From Adiantum capillus-veneris (Eukaryota; Streptophyta; Polypodiopsida; Polypodiales; Pteridaceae), in contig CM043954.1 in NCBI GenBank assembly GCA_014529385.2, positions 97,242,247 through 97,306,246 on the forward strand: 64,000 nt of DNA, written 5' to 3'. A model generated the notes under the pieces. It saw only the letters and a program-made list of their open reading frames with translations, did not search any database and was not told the DNA's origin. A program made the translations under genes and the position numbers. Shown one piece after another: positions 23,176 to 36,100 of this stretch. Position 1 is the first letter of the stretch. The number at the start of each line of letters is the position of its first letter.

Positions 23176-23195
23176 CGCGTCGGGTTCACCAAAAA
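23176..23195 (-). promoter_or_regulatory. G2 primer-binding site candidate
   Basis: The minus strand after the LTR reads TTTTTGGTGAACCCGACGCG. Its TGG start and position fit a tRNA primer site. It is not the initiator Met site, and I cannot name the tRNA with confidence. Confidence 0.6.
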
Positions 23196-24390
23196 TGTCG
23201 GAATGTGTGCGGTCTAGCTAGGAAGATACAAAACCTCTGGCTGTGAGAGTTCGTGATGAGAGTCACAAACACTTTGTGAAAAAGTGTTTGTGGAGAGTCA
23301 CCAACCCTCTTTCTAAGGGTGACAGAAAATCTAAGAGCATTCGTGGCAGCAAAGTCACAAACCCTCTTTCCTATTGTGCTTGGAATCTGCTTGTTTTCGT
23401 AGTCGAGATTATGATGAGAGGATCACCAAATCACATTCAATTTCAATTTAAAAGACCATTGAAAAACACTAAAGTTGCAACCATGAAACCTTGATGCTCA
23501 TACAAGCAAAATTCTCAATCAAAACCCAAACCTCTTTCATGGTATCATGTAGCCTCGCCCCCAATTACATAGTCGTAACATCAAACATTTGAAAGGAATG
23601 CTCGAGCTTCCACCTTCATGACGACAATTTTATGATTTTACAGAGATTTATGAGCTTCTAAATTGAAGCTCACACACCATTTTGATAAGGGGAAAACCTA
23701 ATTCACTCCCTCACTAGCTCAGATACAAGAAAGAGGCGGGACTGCCCTACACATAGACTGAGCAACCATGGAAGCCATTACACAGTAGTGAAAAATGCTG
23801 GTTTTTTCTCTAAAAATCAGCCCATTCTCTCTTACCCACGGAATTCAGCTGATGTGTCAAAGTTTAGGCCATATTTCCACTTTGGACCAAAAGTAGGCCA
23901 TTTTCAGCTCATTTTTTACCCAAACAATGCCATTTTTTATGCGAAAAATCCCAAACGGAGTCAAAAAAATCCCTAAATTTGTGGGATCACTCTCATAAGC
24001 ATAAAAGGTATAGACAAGCAACATTTTCCATCAATATACCATCTTGGGTCACTTTCCATGCAATTCTGCAACGGCGTCTGTTAGCTGCTATTTTTGGCAG
24101 TTTTTGTCCGCATCAGTTTTTATAAGCGAGATGAGTGTGCCACCATGAAACACTTGGAATATGTACATTTTCAAACCAAATTAAGCATATTATCAAGTGA
24201 AAAAGCATGAAGATGTGCCACATCCAGGGCCACGACTTCTCGGATAGGTATGTACATGATAATGACCGCAGTAGACGCTTCAACATATATCACAATATGT
24301 ACATAATTGCTTTTATTTTCATACATCAAGAAGTTTCAAGATTGAGGTGAATGTTTTTATTTCACAGTATGTACGTTCCACGGCACGACA
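23196..24390 (-). mobile_element. G2 5' LTR
   Basis: Starts on the minus strand with TGTCGTGCC and ends CCGACA. It aligns with the 3' LTR along its whole length, including the region around the TATAAA box. Confidence 0.85.
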
Positions 24391-24730
24391 ATGCACATAC
24401 CCAGGTAGAAGTGGTACCAATATTTAGTTAGGTAGAGTCACATGAAATGACCTACGACCGAATAGAAGCTGCCCAGGTCAAGCCATCGATGTCTTTACCT
24501 GACTGAACCCCATCAAGTGTGCGGTAGGGCGGTGTGGATATCCTATGCATGCAATGGATGCACTTCTCACGATAGGCCCTGGTTTGTTTAACTCTTGTAT
24601 GCAATCTCAATTTTGAGTTGCAACTACCTACCTGTTCATAGGAGGACATAGATCAGCTCAAAGCATACTTCTGAAATCAAGCCCTGTTTCACCATAATTC
24701 TAGATGCTCTACTTAGAACGAATTTGTCCC

Positions 24731-24731
<1 letters not shown>

Positions 24732-24795
<64 letters not shown>
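24732..24795. repeat. (CT)n microsatellite
   Basis: 64 bp of CT repeat directly upstream of the ORF1-like fragment. Confidence 0.95.
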
Positions 24796-24797
<2 letters not shown>

Positions 24798-24806
24798 AAA
24801 ACCAAA

Positions 24807-25031
24807 GTGGACCGAATCAAACTCCTTGAGCAATCAAAGCTTCTCAAGGACACTAAAATCTGGTTTGTAGAAGACCTCACACCAGCCCAACTCAAACAGA
24901 AGAAGGCGGAACTACAAAAGGTGCGAGAAGCGCGCAATGCAGGAAAATGGGCAGTTTATCGAGGAGGTAAAGCCATCATCCAAGAGTTTCGAACTCTCAA
25001 AATGGATACCCCCTTATCTACCCCTCCCTAG
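24807..25031 (+). pseudogene. LINE ORF1-like C-terminal fragment
   Basis: A 74-codon frame encodes KIWFVEDLTPAQLKQKKAEL, then a basic helix and GKWAVYRGGKAIIQEF. The DDLTP-like motif followed by a charged helix and a YRGxK block recalls the C-terminal domain of L1-type ORF1 RNA-binding proteins. No ORF2/RT follows. The compound CT/CA tail downstream would suit a retroposed sequence, but ORF1 next to a tail without ORF2 is odd. The family call is an inference from motif memory. Confidence 0.35.
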
Positions 25032-25195
25032 GCTTTGTTTATTTTATCTTCTCTTTTGTTCATCCCTCGTTGGACCCTCAGTCCTTAACTGAGATGTATT
25101 TGACGACCCCTTCGCTTAGAAGCAACCCTCTTGTACTGTGTTGTTTTTCAGTCCCATAGGTCATATCTGACCTCCACGGACCATAATTCAATCTA

Positions 25196-25974
<779 letters not shown>

Positions 25975-26082
25975 CTTGCAAAAATTGAATAAAAAAAAGG
26001 AGATAGAGCTCCCCCATCATCCGCGCGCGCGTGGATGATGAGGGGGCTCTAACTCCTTGTTTTTTGATCAATTTTTGTAAAG
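25975..26082. repeat. Foldback 1 with GC core
   Basis: Two arms of about 48 bp flank a (GC)n loop. The left arm runs CTTGCAAAAATTGAAT to CCCCCATCATCC. The reverse complement of the right arm runs CTTTACAAAAATTGATCA to CCCTCATCATCC. The direct-repeat-like flanks CTCCAAAACGTAAA (25,942) and TTCCAAAATGTAAA (26,093) lie outside. This looks like a small inverted-repeat transposable element or snap-back product. Confidence 0.7.
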
Positions 26083-26117
26083 AATTATCAAAATTCCAAA
26101 ATGTAAATTTGATGAAT

Positions 26118-26312
26118 TTTTGGCATTTCTCTAAAATAACACTAAAAAAAAGGGGGGCAAAGCCTCCCCATCATTTTGGCATTTCTCTAAAAAACACTAA
26201 AAAAAAGGGGGGCAAAGCCTCCCCATCATCCGCGCGGATGATGGGGGGGCTTTGCCCCCCCCTCCCCCCCCCCCGGTCCCCCTTTTTAGTGTTTTTTAGA
26301 GAATTCCAAAAA
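26118..26312. repeat. Foldback 2 with duplicated left arm
   Basis: The arms read TCTCTAAAAAACACTAAAAA...GGGGGGCAAAGCC and pair with the sequence ending at 26,312. The centre is the perfect palindrome CATCATCCGCGCGGATGATG (26,224-26,243). An extra, nearly identical left arm precedes it (26,118-26,174), so the unit is half-duplicated. It shares its core with foldback 1, 200 bp to the left. Confidence 0.75.
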
Positions 26313-27249
26313 TTCATTCTACATTCGGACGCTCTGTCCTCCTCTTTTTATTCCTTTCTTGGCAGCACCGTTAGCGGCAAGGTAAGCACCGTAAGCAAAG
26401 CTGTTAATGGCAATGTGAGCAAAGCAGGTGAGATTGAAAGACTGAGCGATGGCAAGACTGACATACCTGTGCAATTGCTCACTTCTTGCTCCCAAAAAAA
26501 GTGACATGTCTTCATTTTCTCTTGTTATAATGTATAAATCTCAACAATTTTCATTCACATTATAAATGCAAAAAAAACTTATTTGACTTGCTAGAATCAA
26601 AACATACAAATAATCAAAATTCACGTAATATATATATATATATATATATACGACAGTGTTGTATACTATATTGTACAATATATATAAACATTATATGTTA
26701 TATGGTCTAATATATGTAATATAGTATATAGTATACATAGTAAATATATTATTTATTATATTGTATAATAGTAAATTTTGTATATATATCATATAAATAA
26801 TATATAATATAAAGTATTTATTATTGTCTTTATATCATATAATATTTGTAGTATATAGATACTTATTGTACATATAATTTACTATGAAGTATACATATCA
26901 TACATTATAATATATATTTCATAATATATTAAATATATAGATAGATATTTTGTAATATGATAAATATAAAGAGATATATAGTAAATATATTATTAATCAA
27001 CTCTTGAAAATCACATAATAAGCATGATAAGATATTAAAATGAAATTATTTTTAAAAATTTGTTGTAATAAGTAAATATAAATACAATTTATTTATATAT
27101 ATATGCACATGTTTTGAAGGATTGCAAAAGCAATGTGTGCTAGCAAAAAAATATAAAGAGATCTTAATTTAATGTGTCCTAGTGATGATTACTATGAGTA
27201 TCTTGAAGAATGAATATTTCAAATCTATAAGAATTGTTTTCAGTGAATG
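26313..27249. other. AT-rich non-coding region
   Basis: Dense TATA repeats (26,626-27,110) with no coding signal. Confidence 0.6.
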
Positions 27250-27356
27250 CATTAACTCGTTAGAGCTATATCCTTTTGCACTTTCTTTCTGTCTTAGACA
27301 CACTCTCTATCTTTCTTCATTAACTCATTAGAGCTATATCCTTTTGCACTTTCTTT
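27250..27356 (+). repeat. Direct repeat, 68-bp period
   Basis: CATTAACTCGTTAGAGCTAT and the following ~19 bp at 27,250 recur at 27,318 with one difference. Confidence 0.8.
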
Positions 27357-27557
27357 ACCTCAAGCATGTCTCCTCCTTGTATGTTTTAAACATGAAAACT
27401 TCAACCATTCTTTCTTGGACGATTAATGGTGCTCCCGTAGAACATAGTTTTCATTAAGGAATGGAGAGCTTCTGCTTAGTGAATATTTTCTTCAGATCTT
27501 GTTACCACCTTCTTTTAAATTTTAAGTGTGCAAGCAATCGTTTAGACAGGGAGCTTT

Positions 27558-30352
27558 GTGTCTAAGGTCAATGTGCTACCAAGATGGGATCACAAAGACC
27601 AAAAACTTTATCTCCTTCATCATACTTTTTCCTCTGCTTACCACATTTTACATTCAAATGATTGTGTTTATGTGTCTGATAGTTTAGAAACATTGGAAGA
27701 TGTTGGTGATGATTCTCTTTATGCCACACCATGTAACAATAATTCAACTCCACTACATTTAAATGTTGATACTAATGAATAAACAATTGTCCTCAAAACA
27801 GGGAAAACAACCAAGGCACCAGAACCCTGTCTACAAACATAGGGGTTGGTTGAGAAAATGAGGCAGGAGTATTCAAAGGATACATCCATCATTGTATGGA
27901 TAAAAGATAGAGGTAAATCATGCAGGGTGTCCAAACTACTAGAGGTTTGTGAACCTCCCAAAATGGTTGAAGAGCTCCCAATCGTCTATAATTGCAATGT
28001 TTATTTTGAGCTTCCTCTAGCACATGACAATAAAATTATGCTTGGGATGGAGCAAAATTATGATGGTCATCTTTGGTCTCGACCAACATGGCCATAAATT
28101 GCACAGTGCATTTGGGCTATTGTCTTGGAAGTCAGCAATGTTGCAAGGTGACATGTTATTTTTACCTGAGTGAAAGAAAATACAATGATTTCCTTTTCCA
28201 TGGTCATTTGGACAGAAAAATCAGCATGTGTTATCTTGCCAGCGAAGGAAAAACTAAAATAACTTGCCACTATTGTGAAAAAATGGTCACTTGTTCACAT
28301 GTTTGCAAGTGTATGATCTATTATTTGATTCCAAAGGAAGCCACAATAACACGTTTGGTGATCCGTATTGTGATGCATGAACATAATTTTCCGCCAGGCA
28401 CTAGGAGGACAACCCTTGAAAAGGTGCACAGTCTCGTTAACACAGTTCTAAAGATTGAGAAGGGGGGTCCTAGAAAGGTACAGATGCTAGTTTCTAGAGA
28501 AATATTATTCCAATATTTGACTAAAAGAAGAAAATTTAGAAGCCACGGATGTAGAGCTTAACCATTTCCTTGAAGGAAATGATGCCACTTGTTTGGAATA
28601 GGGGATTCAAAAGTATTGTATTAAATGACAAAGTTAAACGCGGACATGTTGTTGGTGACGAATATGACAATATACTATTTTTGCAGAAGGGGTGTGTTTT
28701 TCCATTCTTTCATAGGAGTTGTTTTTGTGGTCAGGGTGGACCTATAGATAAATGTTACATTTTCAAAATGTCCCAGGAAATGGGCTGCTTCAGGAGTTAA
28801 ACTTGACAATCAAATGAGGCGAAGAGGGACAGGAGATTTGATAAGTTCATGGGTGGACTTTAATCACACCCACCGGAGTGACAGATGGGCAACTATGTCA
28901 TGCTTGGTTTATGATCCTGGGTGAGTGAGGTCATTAAAACATGTTAGAAAGCATATTTAAATAAGGGTCATCTTTTCACACTTATTTGAATTTTGTATAT
29001 AGCATGAGATCATTGCAAGTGATTGCAATATGTGACAGGGATAATATAAAGGCTTTATAGAGATGGTTTAATTGTTGGGAACAAAAAATTGCCCATTGGG
29101 AACACCAATGATATAAAAATCCTTTCTTCAATTCATGTAACATACATGAAAATATACGTTAACATATATATGTTTTTTCCTGTAATGCATTTATAAGCTA
29201 GCAAGAGTCCATGTGAGAAAGCTCAAATTCCAAGCATAAATTTGTCAGAGAGCATCCATGCAAGTTGGATGGCAGGTGAAGGTGGAAAACATAAAATGTC
29301 ACTTGATGATGCATGTTCCAGTGATGTGTTGAATGCGCACATTCAATGTGAAAAAATGTTGGGATATAGCACAAGCAGATTCACGAGAACTAATCCTTCC
29401 ATTGAAGCAATGATGACCAATGCCAAAAGAAGAGAATCTCCAAATCCAACTCATATTGCAAGTACATTGAAAGGCTTGGCCACTGGCAGTTCTTTCTATG
29501 AAGATCATGTGATGGAAGGTGACAAAGAGATTGTTCAACGGAAGAAGAGATAAAGTCATGCCAATACAAGTTCATATAAACTGCGATATGTAATGGAAGC
29601 AATGCAACACAAAACCAGAGGGAGATCACACAATATACAATTTTTTCTAGAGAGGATAATGAAGAGATATAAGTTAATATAAAGCAAGAGAACGCATTTC
29701 AGAGAAGGAAGGAGAGATTTCCGAAAAGTGTATTCAATAGGTCAAAGTTTCACACAAATAGTGTGATTTACGAGGGATGCCAACCAATTGCGTGAAGAAA
29801 TATTTCGGAATGGAAGGAAAGAAAAATTGTGGTAACAAGTTGCAGAGCCGTCAAGTGGGATTGGTTGCACCATGTTCTTGGTCTGAGAGAACATCTATAG
29901 ACAAGTTGATTGCACAATGGATATGGTTCTTCAATCATGATGTAAGACATACACCAAAGATACAGAGACAATTTAAATTTTCACATGCCATTCCTACATT
30001 CTGGCGAGTGGATATTGGAACCAACTTATCAAAGGAAGAGAGTGAAAGCTTGGTGTGAAGTGGTTTTCAATTTGTAGATTTTGCAACACCACCATGAAAC
30101 ATGTACAATACATCTATTTCTCTTATGGAGGGAGGCTCTAGTAGCAGGAAGTACAAGTGGAGGCATGGTATTTCCAAAGAAGCACATAAGAAATTGGAGT
30201 CAAGTGTAGGTATTCTTGCAACGTTCTTGGAAGAGAAACTAGAAAGAAAACAACACATAGTTTTTTGGATTTTGACAGTGAACTGTTATGATGTACACAC
30301 AAAGGTAGAACCTAGTTGCTCCTGTCCTGATTTTGAGATGAACGAATCCTAA
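27558..30352 (+). pseudogene. SWIM-finger transposase-like remnant, copy B (MULE B)
   Basis: A chain of plus-strand frames shifts at about 27,800, 28,090, 28,800, 29,240 and 29,780. Recognisable blocks are a cysteine/histidine-containing N-terminal region (28,130-28,560: KVTCYFYLSERKY, KITCHYCEKMVTCSHVC, MHEHNFPPGTRRTTLEKVHS), SSWVDFNHTHRSDRWATMSC (28,840-28,920) and SESIHASWMAGEGGKHKMSL (29,240-29,300). Next come QWIWFFNHDV, DIGTNLSKEE (to 30,040) and the start of a SWIM finger, CSCPDF (30,317-30,334), cut by a stop. Several blocks match the minus-strand copy at 6,640-7,940 in order. No catalytic triad can be assigned. It is a relic, not a working gene. Confidence 0.55.
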
Positions 30353-30526
30353 ACCTTGTGCGTCGAACTATATCTTCTCTTATGTATGAGCTGCAAGATT
30401 ACTTCTCCCTACCTTTTGAAATTTTTTTGGATCCCTTTTAGCTATATATGTATTCTTTGTGGTATTTATCTTGCCAACTATACATTAAGCTCAAAGATAG
30501 GTCCTTTGGAAACTTGTACATGCTAT

Positions 30527-30715
30527 TTGGTGTATATCATATGAGTAATGTCCCTTTTTGGTGAACATTTTTTGTATTGTTAGAAGAGGATCTAAATCTA
30601 AAGTCAAGTTATTGCAAACTGATACAAGTTTTTTTGGTGTGTATCATATAGTAATGTCTCGTTTTTTAATTAACATTTTTTATACGTTAGAAAAGGCTCT
30701 AAACCTAACGTCAAA
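30527..30715 (+). repeat. Diverged tandem duplication, ~106-bp period
   Basis: TTTGGTGTATATCATATGAG and following text to 30,606 recur at 30,633-30,715 at roughly 80% identity by eye. Confidence 0.65.
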
Positions 30716-30770
30716 AAGCTCGCAAAAATGGTTTTGATTGGAAAAGCTCAAAATCGAAAGCTCGCAAATA
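30716..30770. repeat. Probable right terminal repeat of MULE B
   Basis: Contains AGCTCGCAAAA twice and GGAAAAGCTCAAAATCGAAA. In reverse it starts ATTTGCGAGC, resembling the GCGAGC-rich outer arm of MULE A. Gypsy G3 integrase similarity stops exactly here. No matching left end was found. Confidence 0.4.
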
Positions 30771-32390
30771 AAACATACTCTTGTATGTCCACTTTCATGG
30801 TAGGCCAATAGAAATACGTCTCTACTCCTCGAAGAGTAGGTTGAATACCTCTATGCCCCACATAGGGAGGAGCATGGGATTCATACATAGCTTTCTCATG
30901 AAGAGAATGGGTAACACATAGCCTATTTCCGTGGAGAAGATAACCATCCTGCAAGGTGAATGGTTCCTCCTTCTTCCCCAAAGCAAGGGCTGACATTATG
31001 TCTCTAAAGTCAGGGTCAGTAGTATACTCATTTATCATAGAGGATAGATCATTGTGAGTAGCTATAGACATCGCATTAACTTTTGGTCCTCGTGAAAGTG
31101 CATCAGCCACTTGATTGTGCTTACGAGCAATGTGAGCAATATGGAAATTAAATTGCAAAAGAAAATTTGCCCACCTCATTTGTTTGTTGAAAAGCTTGGT
31201 TTGCGTCATGAAATACTTGAGACTTTGGTGGTCGATTCGTAGAATAAATGGAGTCCCCAATAGGTAGTGCTTCCATGTGTTTAGGGCATGTAGAATAGCT
31301 AAAAGCTCTTTCTCATAAATGCCCAAGACTCGTTCATTGGTATTGATTCTTTGGCTCTCATATGCTATGGCATGCCCTTGTTGAAGCCAAACTGCTCCAA
31401 GGCAATCACCACAAGCATCACATTGGACCTCAAATGGCTTTGAGAGATCCGGAATCATGAGGAGTGGTTGGGAAGTAGGCTTCTCCTTGAGCTTATCAAA
31501 AACTTTTTTCTCCTTAGCAGTCCATACATACTTAATGTTCTTCTTAGTTAAGTCGTATAGTGGTCCTGCTACTTCAGAGAATTTTTCTATGAAGTATCTA
31601 TGGTATGCGCACATACCAATAAAGATTCTTAGCTCATGTAGATTCCTTGGATTAGGCCATGCTTTTATTACCTCTAACTTTGATGGATCCATATGGATAC
31701 TATCTTGAGGGATAATATGACCTAGGTATTGAATCCCTTGAAGGAAAAATTCACTTTTATTTTGGTTGAGAAAAAGCTTATTTTTCCTCAATGCTTGAAA
31801 AATCACTTGGAGATGTTGCTTATGTTCCTCCAAAGACTTGGAGTAGATGATGATATCATCAAAGAACACTCCAAAAAATTTACAATAAGGTCTAAAGAAT
31901 TTCTCCACCAGACGATTGACCGTAGCTGGTGCATTAGTCAAACCAAAAGGCATGACTAGGTATTCATAAAAACCAAACATTGTGCAAAACGCGGTCTTTA
32001 GGCTATTTTCATCCACTATCCTTATTTGATGATATCCACTTTTAAGGTCAATCCTACTGAAGTAGGTAGATTCTTGTAGCTTATCGAACAGATCTTCTAC
32101 CCAAGGCACAGGAAATCTGTTTTTGATAGTGATATGGTTGAGTGCTTGATAGTCCACACACATACGGTATGTACCATCTTTCTTTTGCACTAAAATGACT
32201 AGAGGAAAAGAGGGAGAGGAACTAGGCCTCACCATCCCTTTGTCTACCAATTCCTGTACTTGCCTCATGATCTCCTTTTGTTGAGCTTGTGAGACTCGAT
32301 AAGGTGGCTTGTTAGGTGGTGAGCTTCCTAGAAGGAGCTCAATGTGATGGTCATCATCCCCTCGTCTTGGAGGTAAGTCCATAGGGATAT
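30771..32390 (-). pseudogene. Gypsy G3 pol: RT, RNase H, start of integrase
   Basis: A 540-codon minus-strand frame without stops. The RT motifs are KKDGTYRMCVDYQALN, RIDLKSGYHQIRI, MPFGLTNAPATV and the active site FFDDIIIYSKS. The connection reads YLGHIIPQDSI. The RNase H has FEVQCDACGDCLGAV, GIYEKELLAIL and IDHQSLKYF, with the closing motif ARKHNQVADALSRGP. The integrase zinc region starts (HAPPYVGHRGIQ, then FYWPTM) but is cut at about 30,770 by the MULE B end. The upstream end is the insertion point of G4, and the frame resumes at 43,470. The RT has a fully conserved palm, unlike Copia A. Confidence 0.9.
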
Positions 32391-32633
32391 TGGAATTGGA
32401 GCTGATCTCTTGAGACAGCTAATTCCAGTGTTGAAGGATTTCAGCTACTTAGAGTAGGAAGACTCAGATAGCAAACTAGACAGAAATTAGTAACTAAACT
32501 GAAATATGAATACTGAAATGAGAATCGGACTTAAAGACTGGAATAAAGTTCATACTCAGACTCAGAAGACTATTGAGAAGTCAGTATCACTGGAATATAT
32601 ATATATATCATGATTGAGATTACAGTGAATATG

Positions 32634-32696
<63 letters not shown>

Positions 32697-32907
32697 TGTA
32701 GCCGATAATACTGCCACTGATGCTCAAGTGCAATTATAGCTCAAAGCGCTAATAAAAGTGATAACAATTGCCAACCCGATATCAAAATAATGGGTCCTAT
32801 TTATATGCTTTGGGTTTACCGTAGTAATTACTTTAGTAATTACTAAGTGATTCACTGTCCATCTTCTAAGAACACGTTCCCACATGATGACGCACCAGCC
32901 GTCTACA
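32391..32907 (-). mobile_element. G4 3' LTR
   Basis: The minus strand reads TGTAGACGGC...CAATTCCA. It contains a TATAAATAGG box and a long CT (plus-strand GA) tract at 32,638-32,693 that is 32 bp longer than in the other LTR. Confidence 0.9.
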
Positions 32908-32924
32908 TCCTTCCCTTCTTTCTT
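32908..32924 (-). promoter_or_regulatory. G4 polypurine tract
   Basis: The minus strand reads AAGAAAGAAGGGAAGGA immediately before the 3' LTR. Confidence 0.8.
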
Positions 32925-33184
32925 GAATTTTGGCAAGATTCCAAAAATTCTGAAAAATCCATTGTCTGGTTCTGATGTGGAACTGAAAAATCCATCGTCT
33001 GGTTCTGATGTTGACAATCCATCTTCTGGTGGATTGTCAGAGTCTGACATTGAGAAGATGGTGAAGGATGAAGAGCTCTAGAAAGCTCACAGATTGAGAG
33101 AGACAATTGAAAAAGGCCAAGGTGGAGCTGTCATCTCTTCGTGCCTGCTGAGAAGAAAAGTCGCCCCTCAATTCTGAGATAGAA

Positions 33185-36100
33185 CTACCCAGTATCCTTC
33201 CATTGGACCGTCTTCCTTTTGCCCTTTCTCTTTGACCGTGTTGGTGCATGAGAAGTTCTAGCATCAGCGATCTCCTTCTGAATCAGTTGGTAAATGGCCT
33301 CCTGCTCAAGCTGATCCCGCCGGTCTCTGGTCATCTCTACCTCATAAGGTTTGAGAGAATGATAGTGTACGCCTGCCCTTGGTCCGTCTGGTTCTAGCCA
33401 GTTTATGACAATGCGAAGCAGTATGGATCCATCCTTGTGGAAGAGGCTGATTTTTTTTGACACGTGCTTCGAACAGAATCTCAGCCATCTCTTTGTACTA
33501 CGGTGCTAGACCCGGCTTTGCTGCAATGTCTTTCTCAGGTAGTTTGGAAGATTTGACTGTAATCTGCAGTAACTGATTAGTAATCCTAGTCAATCCTCTG
33601 ATCTGAATCTTCCACTGGCCCATACACAGCTGAATCCTCTGTAGCTCTTCCTTTATTGCCTGGATGTCATTGATTTGAAGAACATCATTGAACAATGTCT
33701 GCCAAGTCTTCCATTCTACATTTGATCGCTCATACCAACCCTGAAGCTCATCAGTTATTTTAAAATATGTGAGTCGATCAACTGGTTCTTGATGTTGAGG
33801 ATATATTGCTGGAAAAAATCTTGGCAACTCAGTTTCTCTTGCTGGAAAAGCATACAAGAGAACTGGAGAATTAGGCACACATTCCAAGAAATTCAGAACT
33901 GCCTGGTTCTCTTGTTGCATCATCTTCCTAGTAATTCTTACTAGCTGGAATAAGGTGCGGAGAGCAGTTGCCTGTGCTCCGACGAACATGCGAGTTTGAG
34001 GTCCTCTGCTAGTGGCTGTCTGGTCCTCCAGGATGGCTTTCACTCTCTGGTCCAAAACACCTCTGGCAGTTTGCAGTTGAACCAGAACATCCTTAAGTTG
34101 GACCCTCATGTCCTTCATGCAGCGGTAAGTTGGTTTGTTACCCAGCAGAAGTTCCAGTTCTAAAGCTAAGGACTGACAATCTGCAGTAGACTGTCTTTGC
34201 CAGTATGGGTTTACCACTTTCTCATCAGCTTTGAGTATCCATTCTGAAACTCGTTCCAACAGCTGAACTGTACTGGGATGCGCAGGTAGTCTACAAGATT
34301 CCTTATCATGAAAAGCAGCAGATTTCCAATGTTCCACCATTTCCCTGGCTCCTACATATAGTCTTTGGAACCTTTCTAAATCAGTCCACAGAGTATCATC
34401 CTCCAGATATTGTCTGGTGATGGAGGCCTGTTGATGTCTCAACTGCTTATTTAAGGTAATGATTTGTAGTGAATGTTGATGATCCTTCACTGGTACTTCA
34501 TCCTGAGCCTTCATTTTCCCTTTAGCCTCTCCGCTGTGATGGAACTAATTAGTTGGCTCATCTCCAGTGTTACTGGGATGCTATTCTTCAGTCTGCTTAT
34601 GACCCGACTGTTGTTCTGTTTCCTGTCTTTCCTGCTGTTCCTCAATCTGGTCTGGTTGGTTTGGCTGTGACTGGCCTCCTTCATCTAGCCCTGTCCCATC
34701 AGTACCTGGTCCTGGAGGTGGAGATGGTGGTGGGGCATCATCATCATCCTGTGTATGCCCGGTTTCTTGATCATCCTCCTCCTTATCAGCTTCATCTTCT
34801 TCTTCTTCTTCATTCTCCTCTGGGGATGTCTGTTGCTCAATATAATCCATGATGGCTTGGTTCATTGGAGCATTGTTGAACTCACTCACCTTGTCCTGCA
34901 AATCACTTTGCAGACTTTCCATCACGGATTAAATTTTCTACATAAAAAACAACATTGCCTACGGGGTTCAAAATTTCAGACAAGATATTGTAGATGTATC
35001 TGTCCGTCAGCGAACGCTTCAAAGCTGTATGGTGTAATAGCTGCTTTCTAAATTCTGCCCGCTTCGTTCTGAGCCCCATTTCAGCTCGCTCGGCAGCTCT
35101 CGATGCTTCATTACTTTGACTCTTTATGATCATAATTTCAAACTCAGCTTTAGCTAACTTTTTGTTCAACAACTCCTGAGCTCTCTCTGACTGAGCTTGC
35201 AATACCCTGTGTTGTATGTTCTGCGCTTCTTGGGCTTTCTAGAGTGTGGCAATCTGATGTTGTGCTTCTGCCAATTCAGCTTTAATCTTTTTAACTTCAT
35301 CTTCTGATCCAGCAGCTTCCACCAATTGTCCCATACAGCTGACAATGGTCTTCCAAGAGGACTGTATAAGTACTGAACATCTGTCTTTGACCGTTGTTGG
35401 ATTAGAATCAGCTGGTTCATATATTGCCACAGGAGCCACATAAGGTAGAGATTCATAATTAGTTTTGGTGAGTGAGAGATGCCCTCTCAATTTATGAGTT
35501 TGCATTTGCTGTAGCTTATCCTTTTTAACCAGTTGCAGAGGGTTTTGAGAAATGACAGGAACTGTTTCAGACATAGTTGAGGATGCTGGACCTTTCCCCT
35601 TATCCAGTTGATTCCTGCCTTTGTCTCCTGACTGATCTGGTACCTTCGCCTCAGTGACTGGCTTTACTTGATCCTTCCCAGATCCAGTAGCAACTGTCTG
35701 TTTGACAACTGTCTGATTAGGTACAGTTGTCTCAGTGCTCGTTGCCTTTACCTGGCTTTCGATGTGCTTCAAGAATTCACTGCTTTTGGTCAGTGTAATT
35801 CTTGGTTTCTTTGAACTACTAGCTTCCTCTGCAGTAGCTTTCCTTTTCAGGTCCTTGGAAGTTGTTTGACTGTTCCTTTCCTCGTCGTCTGAGGACAGTT
35901 CAATTTTCTTTGGTTCAAAAATGGGCTGCTCATTCCATGACAGCTTCACCTGCTCATTAATATCTGTAGCAGTAGCCCAATACAGATATTGCCAGACATA
36001 CCATGCCTTGAAAACAATTTGAGATTTCAACTTGGCAGTCTGTTGGAGTACATTATGCGAGAGTACTTGACACAGGTTGATATGGACGTGTGGATCTAGT

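Larger units (their letters stand above)
15959..24390 (-). mobile_element. Gypsy G2: full-length, heavily frameshifted Ty3/gypsy element
   Basis: Two direct repeats of 1,203 and 1,195 bp (15,959-17,161 and 23,196-24,390) flank 6 kb with minus-strand gag, protease, RT, RNase H and integrase. The LTRs differ at about 8% over the first 280 bp by eye. No target duplication is seen (AACGC left, ATGCA right), which suggests age or recombination. The wording of the protease (VALIDHGSEINLMS), the RT site (PFLDD) and the integrase resembles the Tcn1-like Gypsy group that I recall from fungi and seed-free plants, rather than seed-plant chromoviruses. I see no chromodomain in the integrase tail. The lineage call is from memory of family motifs. 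Confidence 0.85.

Noticed and set aside
15959..24390. Target duplication for G2
   Set aside because: The five bases on each side (AACGC and ATGCA) do not match, so none is claimed.
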